Source of the DNA: Macrolepiota albuminosa
Taxonomy: Eukaryota > Basidiomycota > Agaricomycetes > Agaricales > Agaricaceae
Assembly: GCA_027475525.1 (NCBI GenBank)
Contig: JAMWFC010000113.1
Location: forward strand, 1,116,001 to 1,180,000
Direction of reading: 5' to 3'
Length of the DNA: 64,000 nucleotides
In this document: piece after piece, positions 56,155 to 64,000 of the stretch
Layout: each line of letters begins with the position of its first letter
How positions within the stretch are numbered: the stretch's first letter is position 1
Made by a program: the position numbers and the translations under genes
Notes under the pieces: model-generated
The model's input: the letters and a program-made list of their open reading frames with translations, nothing else
The model's database searches: none
Told to the model about the DNA's origin: nothing

Positions 56155-57118
56155 TGATAAACAGTGATGCGAAATGTAAGTTTTAATTTTTATTTTAAGT
56201 TGCTCAAATGTAATTGAACAAAACTTAGATGTAAAATATAAAACCTCAGTTCACGAAGTTCTGGGGGTTTGAGTTACACGCGCGCACACGTTGTAATGAG
56301 ATTATAATTTTAATTGAGTTTATTTGAATGAAAACTAAGTTATCACTCGAAATGGGCTCAAAAGTATTATTACTTAAATGCCCGAAGACAATCTATTTGC
56401 GTAAGGCCTAAGACGTCCGCTCCCTGGGGACTCCGAGCCGTGGCAAGGCGATTGCTTGCCAGGCCTCCCCGAAACCCTATCCTTTTTATACTCTTCCCTT
56501 TACGCACGGACCAGCGCGCGTTCGCGTGGTAACGAGGTCGTTCGTAGTGTATTGCGTGCTCGGTGACCCGGCGTAGTTGGTGGCCGGGTCTGGGCACCGG
56601 GTGGTCGTATTTCCGATACCTGCTCTGAGGCTAAGCTTTTCTCCGTCGATCCACAGGCTATTCCTTCTTCCCTCCCCCTTCTTCGTCCCCAGTCTTCCTC
56701 CTTCCTTCTAACTCTTCTTCCTGGCGGTCTCCTTAGTCTGGGCTTGTGGGAGGGCGTGGTGCGAGCTTTGCAGACGTGAGCGCAATGAGTTTTTGGGACG
56801 TCGGGCGCAACTGATTATCAATTTTGATGGGAGTTGATCTCGGTGCTTATGCCGGGATCTTTGCTCCTGCCGAGCACAGCCACCCATCAGCTGTTGCCGT
56901 GCCATCAGTTGTTGATCGCAATCTCCTGCGCGCGTTTACTGCTCTGGCTGGTTGACGAGTTGCCCCTTTTCCTGGGTTGGGGTTGGTTCTTTTGGTGAGC
57001 TCTGTCCTGAGTCTACAGTTTTCGACTCTCTTTACGCTTACAGTTTTCAGCGTGAATTTAGAATATATTTGGGACTTTTGTGCTCTGTTTGTCTGCCTCG
57101 AGTGAGGCAGACGTATCA
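56155..57118 (-). repeat. Putative 3' LTR of the third element (964 bp)
   Basis: On the minus strand it starts TGATACG at 57118, right after a purine tract, and ends TTTATCA at 56155, giving TGATA...TATCA ends. It contains a good TATA box (TATAAAAAGG, 56490-56481, minus). AATAAA occurs downstream. The left end is the least certain; no second copy or target duplication is inside the window. Confidence 0.45.
56481..56490 (-). promoter_or_regulatory. TATA box in the putative LTR
   Basis: TATAAAAAGG on the minus strand, about 630 bp into the putative LTR, where a U3/R border would be expected. Confidence 0.5.
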
Positions 57119-57131
57119 CCTCCCCCGCACC
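57119..57131 (-). other. Putative polypurine tract of the third element
   Basis: GGTGCGGGGGAGG on the minus strand directly precedes TGATACG, the putative LTR start. Confidence 0.5.
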
Positions 57132-57339
57132 ATAAAATGGCTGTCCTCAGCCATACCAGGCAGCTTAGTGAGTCAGATTATGATTGCTTTCGTCGCCCTC
57201 AGCCAATTTTAAAATCCTCTTCCTCCTTTTAGTAGGTAGAAAAAATAAAATTTGCTTTTCCGAACCCTCTTTTTCATGCTCGATCATCGCTCTTTATTCC
57301 GCCCTTTTTAAGAGTCACCAGAGAGTCTGCCAAGGTAGC

Positions 57340-58655
57340 ATGGCTCCTTCTGGTGTTCCCACTGCCCCTCGCAAAATGGTTGCTCCCAAGGCTCGTCCCC
57401 AAGTCGTTATCACAACTTCGCCTCCAAAACCCGTGGCCACCCTATTGCGCACCACGCCAAGCCCTCCCGATTTTTATGGCATGCTTCAGCGTGCCGTAAA
57501 ACGGGATGCAAACAAGGTGATCACCTCTGTTTGGAGGCTTCCTTTGTTCGCAGAGGCCGCCGTTGGTTTGTGCGCTACAACCAAGGCTTTCCCGGGTACA
57601 CCTGCCGATCGGGCTCGGTTTCTGGGTAGCATCGGTTGGGTGCGTCGTTCCTTCACTCTTCTTCTTCTTTACTTCACTTCCCCTTTTTATTTCAGCGTTT
57701 TTCCGATGAGAGTTTCTACCCTCGTCTGTCGGACCAGAAGACCCTCTGTGACGCCTTTTCCGACATTCTCCCGTTGCTAGATCGCAGTGTTGCTGACGAT
57801 TCTAGCGACGTGAAGGTGTTCTTTACGTTTGCCGATACAATTATTGTTCTCGGCGAACGTCGTCGCGAAAAGCACAGAAAGGATCTCGAGGAGGTACGTC
57901 TGCACTTCCTAGTTTCGTTCTCTCCCTGACTCCCTTCGTTCCGTAGGCTCGCCGCCGAGCTCAAGACAAGGACGTCGAGATGCTCGGTACGCCTGCTTCT
58001 CGCCCCGTAAAACGCCGTGCTAACGTAAGTCAGCTCGCAAGCTTGACCTCGTTGCCCGTCGTTTGGATACCCTAACGTTGACCATCAACCCCCCTCAGGC
58101 TGACCCTGATGGTAAACCGAAGCCGAAGAAACTCAAGGTCACGCCTTCACTGGGTACGTTTCCTTTTGCGTTTCTCTTATTTTGTCTTTCTGACTTCCCG
58201 GGGTATCTTTTCCTGCCCTCGTTCTCTTTTACTCAGCCAACCACGTTCCGGGTAGTGACACGGCGCTGGCTCTGCTGTCCGAAATCGATCAAGTTCTCGA
58301 TTTGGTCCAGTTGGCTGAGGACGACGACGGAGTTCCCCGTACCGATCTCCAGAAGCATCGTGACGCCGTTGACTTGGCTGCTCAACATCAGTTGTACCAG
58401 CTTGACGTGGCCTTACAAACTTTCAAAATGATCTCGGAACGTCGTACTCGTCTCGACCAGGCCCTGGGTCCTTCAGACGTCGATCAGACAGGCTCTCTTC
58501 TGCGCGCCCTTCAAGTTCCGCTTGTGGTGAGTCTTTTCTTAATCCTTCGTCGTTCCTTCGTCTGACCTTTTGTCTGACAGTCAGGTAACGAGGATTCGGA
58601 CGTCGAGTTTCAAGACTCTACTCAAGACGGGCCCGAAGACTCCGTGGAGGTTTAA
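57340..58655 (+). CDS. Unknown six-exon gene, antisense to the third element
   Basis: Exons 57340-57639, 57696-57893, 57947-58024, 58099-58153, 58237-58526 and 58581-58655 join to 331 residues, ending VEFQDSTQDGPEDSVEV. Introns are 53-83 nt with normal GT-AG ends. The N-terminus is Pro/Lys-rich (MAPSGVPTAPRKMVAPKA). Residues ~45-165 look folded (FYGMLQRAVKRD, VWRLPLFAEAAVG, KTLCDAFSDILPLLDR). A basic bipartite nuclear signal follows (SRPVKRRA...KPKPKKLKV). The C-terminal half is helical (ALALLSEIDQVLDLVQLAEDD, HRDAVDLAAQHQLYQL). It contains no zinc motif and no domain I can name, and no similarity to the antisense protein of the chromovirus is evident. Its start lies 222 bp from the putative LTR and it runs towards pol, the same layout as the chromovirus antisense gene. 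A host gene is the alternative. Confidence 0.7.
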
Positions 58656-58956
58656 ACGCCCTCCTCGTTGCAAGCATCGACTTTGTCTCTGCCTAGCATA
58701 GTCTTTTAAAATAGTTCCCCCCCTTCTCTTTTCTAATCCGTAGTACCCCAATAAATCCTTTAAGTCCGAAAACGTGCGATTTTAAGTTTTTCAATTGATA
58801 ACTTAACAACACGTTTCATTCTCTTTTTCGAATTTATTATTTTTATTCTCCCCCTGGGGCTCGAACTCTTCGACACGCCGACCCCTCGTGCTTTATTTAA
58901 TCAAAACTTTGTACCGCACTCGGTTCGAACACGTACGTCAGCTTATCAAGTCAACG
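58656..58956. other. 3' side of the antisense gene
   Basis: AT-rich and without coding sequence; AATAAA at 58750 may be a poly(A) signal for the gene at 57340-58655. Confidence 0.45.
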
Positions 58957-59110
58957 TTTTAATCCGTTCTGAGTTTGTTACTAGTTAATTGATTAAACAA
59001 TGCTTCCCCCGAGGGTTTGAACGCGCGCATTGCTTTTAATCCGTTCTGAGTTTGTTACTAGTTAATTGATTAAACAATGCTTCCCCCGAGGGTTTGAACG
59101 CGCGCATTGC
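58957..59110. repeat. Exact 77-bp tandem duplication 1 (likely assembly artefact)
   Basis: Copy 1 is 58957-59033, copy 2 is 59034-59110, without a mismatch. Same period as two other duplications at 62115 and 62319. Confidence 0.9.
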
Positions 59111-59384
59111 TGCGCTTGCTCATCCTTGTTAAGTCTCAACGTCGGTCTAGATCTGAACGTCGACACTATGTGTTCGCGTTCCATCATAGTTTCCGTTGGT
59201 TACTGACTTCATTTGAGGTCTAGTCTTATTTTGGTTGGTAGTTACCTCCCTTAGACTAGTACCTCTCCTGGATAGCTCTTCTATGGCCACACCATCTTTC
59301 CATCATACTGTATTAAAACTCAGAATAAAACTAGGCTTTATTATTTCTTTGAAATATATATATCATAGTTTTATTTTTCTGACT
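59111..59384. other. Non-coding stretch downstream of pol of the third element
   Basis: No coding sequence. On the minus strand an AAGGGAGG purine word occurs at 59256-59249 and could be an alternative polypurine tract, though the bases after it (TAACTACC) lack the TG of an LTR. Confidence 0.35.
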
Positions 59385-62300
59385 TTAATCAGTCTGTGGC
59401 AGCCCCAACTCCTGGTCAGTAGGCTCATGGAGCCTTACTGTGCCAAATGAGATGTCTTTGGTGATTAACTCTGTAGGTTTTCGTAGTTCTTCCCTTAGCT
59501 CTTTTAGCTTAGCAGGTGTAATATCCACCCACTTTTCTATGCCCTGAGGCAAGATTAGCTTTTTGCGAGCCTTGTAAGGTACAACTCGAAAAGCAGCTAC
59601 CCGTGCTTGCCAAACTGACCCATCTAGTTCTGCTACAATGTAATTACCACCCTGAGTCTTGGCAATTACTACCATAGGCCCATGAAATCGTGGCAACATC
59701 TTAGCACTGAATGAACTTTCTGTAGTCATGTTTTTGACTAGTACCAAGTCCAATGGTTTAAAATTGAAGTCTTTGATTGAGCTTTTATGCTCTTCTGCAA
59801 ACTTTAATGCCCATTGGAGCTTAGCCTTCCCAACTCTCTCCCTCATCTCCTCCACATGCTGGTGGTGTTTGGCTAGAGCTCTAGCACGATACCCAACCAA
59901 CTCCTCAGTAGTCAAAGGTCCTTCTGGTAATTCTACCAGCCAGGTAGCCTCTGCTAGATCCAAGGGTAGAGTAGGATGGGCGCCAGTGACCATGAAGTAT
60001 GGTGAACATCCAAATCTCTGCCTAATGGTTATGCGGTCACTCCACATTACATGGTAGAAGAACCAGAACCACTTGGTGCGATCCTCACAGGCTTTGAACA
60101 AAGCTTGCCTGACATCCCAATGAGGTCTTTCAATTCTACCATTAGCTGGTGAGTTGTAAGGAGAGATAGTAATGCCTCTAATCCCATACTTCTTTTCCAG
60201 CCAGGCAGTGACCTGCTTGAACTGTCCAGCATTATCTGTGATGATCTCTGCAATACAGCCCCAGCGGCAAATCACATCCTCAAACAACCATTGACCAATG
60301 GTCTTATGGTTCTCCTTCCTCAGGGGTCTACCTTCCATCCAAGAAGACAAGGCACACCTGCCATGTACTATGTACTTACAGCCATTGGAGGCTGGTGTCA
60401 TGTGCATGGTATCAATGTGAATTGTTTGAAAGATGGAAGGAGTATAAGTTACAGTTGGTTCCCTGTTGACTACTGTCTTTTGTCTGATTTGACAATTGTG
60501 ACAAGTCCCAACATACCACTGTACATCCCCTTCAATGCCAGGCCACCAGAAACGCTCTTGTATAAGCATTCTGGTGGCATAGGCTCCCCTATGTCCTAAG
60601 GCATCATGGGCTGATTTAAGCATGAACATTCGTCTATCAATTTGGACTACTAGTTTATGTTTCTCCTCATGACAGCGCTTATACAATCTCCCCTTCTTGT
60701 CAAAGAAGAATTGCCTAGCAAACTTCTTAAACTTCTCTAGATCCCAGCCCTGTAGATTCTCGGGTTCTGTTCCTGGATCTTGCAACCAACTCTCAACAGT
60801 GGGTAGCAGATTATCCCAGTCCTCACCCTCACTACCTTTCCGGTGTTCTAGATAAGTTTGTGTGTCCCCTACTCTGACTTCTTGGTCTTCCACTGGTAAC
60901 AGAGGCATAGTCATAGCTAGTACTGCTACTGGATTCATGCTTGTCCCTGGAGTTTGACTCAAGATGCTATTCCTGAGCTCCTGCTCTTGGGACCTGGCTT
61001 TACAAAGTTCCTGCTCAAAATCTGATACCTCAGTAGCTACTATGTTTAAATAGCCACCTCTAGTGTCAATTTGATCTGCAAACTCTTCAAGCTCCAAAGG
61101 CTCCCAGTCCTCCCAACCAGGTATATTATTGATCTTGTCTGGATACTCATAGTTCATAGACTTGGGTTCATCCATTAACTCAGGATCAACTGGTGGGTAC
61201 TCCTCATCTCCTGGCTGTTTAGGCCGCCTTGACAATCCATCCACACTGAATGTTTTGCCTGGTACATGCCTTAAGGTAAAGTGGTAGAGTAGGACACTCT
61301 CAATCCATCTCATGATAGTGGCATTGGGTCCTACTCCAGGATTTCCTAGCATCCCCTTAAGATACTTGGCATCTGTCTCTATCACTAGTTTTCTACAACC
61401 AACTAGCCAATGCCTGTTGGCTAGCAGAGATCTCATGAGACCATACAGCTCTCTTTTTGGTTGAGAAAATCTAGCTTCTCTCTCATTCAGGGTGATAGAT
61501 CCTAACTTGGCACAAGTGCGCATTTTAGGATTGTCTGGGTCTTCTTGGAAGATTCCAAAACCCACTGCCATCCAGGATGTATCCACTGACAGAACTACTG
61601 CACCTCCTGACTCATAGTCAATGGGTTTTAAAGGAGCACTTTCTGCTAGCAACTTTTTCATTTGTGCCATTGCAGAGCGCTGTTCTTCTCCCCAAGTAAA
61701 AGGTACATTATTCTGAGTAAGTTTATTGATAGGTGCTGCTACCTTAGCATAATCCTTGATAAAGGATCTAAAGGTACCACAGGTCCCTAAGAATGACTTT
61801 ACTTCATGTTTATCCCTGCAGTCACCCCATCCCATCACTATGGCAAATCTCTTGGTCTCTGGCTTCTGCCCTTCATAAGAGCATCTATGGCCAACAACCA
61901 CAATCTCATCTGCACATACTACTGATTTCTTTCCAGAGAAAGTCCCTCCTGCATATTTGATTCTTTGTAACACTCTATTCACATTGAGTAGGTGTTCCCA
62001 TACAAATCTCCTAATGCCTGGATTCTCTGGTATGACTTCACAGCTACCATCTGGCAACTCATATCTATGAGGTGGCCCTCTGACTGGTACATCATCAATG
62101 TATGGCCAAGTTACATGTGGTATTTCATCTTTCAAAATGAATGTAATATCATCATGGAAGATAGGCACTGAATTTGTCCATCCCATTGGTAATGTGGTAT
62201 TTCATCTTTCAAAATGAATGTAATATCATCATGGAAGATAGGCACTGAATTTGTCCATCCCATTGGTAAGGTCACCAACCTCAGAGCCCCAAATGGTGTC

Positions 62301-63288
62301 TGGAATGTAGTATAATCCCTAGAGCGTACATCTAGTACTCTCTCATCATATCCTACATACAAGTCAAAGATTCCCCCACAAGCCCTGCCTGAGAACTAGA
62401 GCGTACATCTAGTACTCTCTCATCATATCCTACATACAAGTCAAAGATTCCCCCACAAGCCCTGCCTGAGAAGTGACTAGCTAGTTCCTCAGTTGCTGGT
62501 GGCAAACCAGAGTGTGCTATGGTCACTTTGTTCAAAGGCTCCAAGCTATGGACTATCCTCAAGCTCTCACCATCCTTCTTCAACACTGTAAACCATTGGG
62601 AGCGATATGAGGAGTTAGAGGGTTCATAGACCCCTGCCTCAATCTTCTGCTTTATCATTTTGCAGATTCTATCCCTAAGACCTGGTGCAATGGGAATGTT
62701 CTTCAACACCCATGGGGTGTGAGGTATTACTGGCATGATTACTGGAGGGAAGAATTCCTCCTTCAGCCTTCCTCTTTGAGCATCATCCCATGCAAAAGCC
62801 TGGTTTTGCAGCATCATAAGGTGATGTACTGCTTTCATCTCCTCTGGCCAAAGAAAACCATCACCATGGGCTTGGTCAATGACTTCTTTGCACTCAGCTG
62901 TGTATCTCCCTGTGGGTTTGAACTCTGGTGGATTGGGATCCAACTGAGGCATGTCTGCCAGTGGGTCTCCAGTAATGCACCTCTCAATTCTAAACTCCTC
63001 AGGTGAGGTACCTAGTACAGGCTTAACTTTTCTAGCCACAGGTTTGTATTTCTTAGAAAATACTTGGGCAGTCTCCCCCACACCTGCTTTTGACTCTAAG
63101 TTTTCCTCTTGTACTAGTAGCTCCTCAAGACTGTCAGGTATTTGAGCTAAATGCCCATTCAAATATGCTGACAATGTCTTCTGCTCCTTCTCCTCACACT
63201 CCTTGCTTGCTGTAAACGCATGCAAGTACACATCTCTCAATTCTTCCTGACTGAATTTACTATGTTCCATAGAATATCCAGTCACCAC
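59385..63288 (-). CDS. pol: Pol of the third element (RT, RNase H, integrase), interrupted by two 77-bp duplications
   Basis: The N-terminal part (63288-62353) holds the linker and the RT start, KKDGESLRIVHSLEPLNKVT. The RT centre is at 62362-62132. The long part (62186-59385, 933 residues) starts in the RT and has the catalytic YIDDVPVRGPP, RNase H (LSVDTSWMAVGFG), an integrase zinc region (HDALGHRGAYATR...CHNCQIRQ) and a D,D,E core (IHIDTMHM, ITDNAGQF, NGRIERPHW). The parts are in different frames only because 62115-62191 and 62319-62395 are each repeated once. 77 is not a multiple of three. If the repeats are artefacts, pol is intact. The C-terminus has no chromodomain. Non-ATG start: expression from gag by frameshift is expected. 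Confidence 0.85.
62115..62268. repeat. Exact 77-bp tandem duplication 2 (likely assembly artefact)
   Basis: Copies 62115-62191 and 62192-62268 are identical. The second copy shifts the RT frame just before the YIDD motif. Confidence 0.92.
62319..62472. repeat. Exact 77-bp tandem duplication 3 (likely assembly artefact)
   Basis: Copies 62319-62395 and 62396-62472 are identical. The duplication breaks the RT frame after YVGYDERVLDVRS. Confidence 0.92.
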
Positions 63289-63359
63289 AATCTCTCCTTC
63301 CTGAGTCTCAGCAAGACTTATTGCAATCTCTCCCTGGTCTGTAACCAGTTCCTCGAGAC

Positions 63360-64000
63360 TTAAAATTTTGCTTCACTCTCCCTAGCAGCCCCTGCCTTTG
63401 GCATTTTGCCTCTTTCAATAGTAGGCAGGGCAGTTCGACGACCTGTATTAGGGTCTCGAATGGTGATGATGGCACTGCCATCTTGCAAGTTTTGAATGTT
63501 GCTTTCTGTCAAGGTGTCAAATGGACGACCCAATAAGACAGTATAAGCAGGACTCTCAAAAATATGCACTTGTAGATAGATAGTGAACCCTTCTGCAAAA
63601 GTGAATGGCACATTACGTGCTAAACCAACAGATTCATTCACTTGCTGATTGGCACTCTCCATCCTTAGCCTAATGTCTGGATCCCAAGTCAATCCTAGAT
63701 TGAGAGCCTCTCTTAAAGCCATGCAGACTATTTGAGATCCACTATCTAGAATTGCCTCTGCTCTTCCCTTTTGATTGACAACTGGGTTGAGAGATCTCAG
63801 AACCTGTAACTCCCTAGCTACATATACCACTACTGGCTTTTCTCCTGTTGGGATATTTTCCAAGTAAGTGGCAACACAATCCTGGTGCACTACTGCACCA
63901 GTAGGCAAGCCAGATTGTGTTCCATCTGCAATGAAGTAGGTGGCCATAGGTAGATCATTAACATCTATCTTGTCAGGCTCTTTCTCCACTGCTGTCAGAT
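63360..64000 (-). CDS. Gag-protease ORF of the third element, partial
   Basis: The frame is open to the right edge, so only its C-terminal ~210 residues are seen. A retropepsin-like domain is visible: AILDSGSQIVCM (catalytic Asp-Ser-Gly) and, about 75 residues later, YTVLLGRPFD. The ORF ends with ESEAKF and TAA. The pol frame is -1 relative to it and opens just before this stop, at GCAAAATTTTAA (63371-63360), where a slip on the A run would join the two frames. Confidence 0.75.
   Translation of the reverse strand, partial: LTAVEKEPDKIDVNDLPMATYFIADGTQSGLPTGAVVHQDCVATYLENIPTGEKPVVVYVARELQVLRSLNPVVNQKGRAEAILDSGSQIVCMALREALNLGLTWDPDIRLRMESANQQVNESVGLARNVPFTFAEGFTIYLQVHIFESPAYTVLLGRPFDTLTESNIQNLQDGSAIITIRDPNTGRRTALPTIERGKMPKAGAARESEAKF

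Larger units (their letters stand above)
56155..64000 (-). mobile_element. Third Ty3/Gypsy element, non-chromodomain type, 5' end outside the window
   Basis: From right to left: a protease-bearing ORF, pol (RT with YIDD, RNase H, integrase), then a candidate antisense gene, polypurine tract and 3' LTR. RT and integrase differ clearly from the chromovirus above and there is no chromodomain. The pol part is certain; attachment of the 56155-59384 part to the same element is an inference. GC content and CpG rise at about 59200, and a 77-bp assembly-type duplication lies at 58957-59110, so the junction could be wrong. Confidence 0.55.

Noticed and set aside
59249..59256. AAGGGAGG as the polypurine tract of the third element
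   Set aside because: The following bases do not begin with TG and no matching LTR end was found; the tract at 57119-57131 fits better, though not certainly.

Overview
The window looks like the nuclear genome of a mushroom-forming basidiomycete (Agaricomycetes). Protein-coding genes are cut by many 45-60 nt GT-AG introns with CTGAC/CTAAC-type branch sites. The PCNA gene carries a long charged insertion, and much of the right half consists of Ty3/Gypsy retrotransposons. No genus can be assigned from sequence alone. No tRNA, rRNA or CRISPR array was recognised.

Left part (1-29.4 kb), mainly host genes. A truncated non-LTR retrotransposon (ORF1 plus the start of ORF2, minus strand) occupies 0.7-3.0 kb. 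It is followed by a secreted DUF5648-type protein (3.7-4.4 kb, +), PCNA (5.8-7.1 kb, -) with three MluI cell-cycle boxes in its promoter, a divergent unknown gene (7.4-8.4 kb, +), a ten-exon JmjC-like dioxygenase (9.1-12.9 kb, -), a ten-exon SIN3 corepressor (15.4-19.7 kb, +), a seven-exon aldehyde dehydrogenase (21.4-23.2 kb, +) and two tandem paralogous MFS transporters (23.3-29.4 kb, -). Splice models were built by hand from reading frame, splice signals and family motifs.

Middle part (30.2-53.3 kb), a nested transposon stack. An ancient AT-rich sequence without a single CpG (30194-30896 plus 51652-53308) was the target of an old chromovirus-type Ty3/Gypsy element (minus strand, 30897-51651, target duplication AAGGC). 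That element was itself split by a young full-length relative (plus strand, 39139-49890, 728-bp LTRs, target duplication GCCCC). A further ~0.95 kb insertion sits inside the old copy. The young element encodes Gag, a Pol with two retropepsin-like domains, RT, RNase H, integrase and chromodomain. It also carries a three-exon gene on the opposite strand between pol and the 3' LTR. The primer-binding site of the young element is a 13-nt perfect complement of its own predicted RNA 5' end, which indicates Tf1-style self-priming.

Right part (53.3-64 kb). An S1/P1 nuclease gene (54.1-55.4 kb, -) precedes what I infer to be a third, unrelated Ty3/Gypsy element on the minus strand. Its parts are a putative 3' LTR at 56.2-57.1 kb, a six-exon antisense gene at 57.3-58.7 kb, pol at 59.4-63.3 kb and a protease-bearing ORF running off the right edge. 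Three exact tandem duplications of 77 bp lie here. They break pol and look like unmerged k=77 de Bruijn graph overlaps, that is, assembly artefacts.

The most interesting signal is the spliced antisense gene shared by the young and the old chromovirus, with the same intron position, predicted zinc cluster and C-terminal domain. The third element may show a second case of the same layout.
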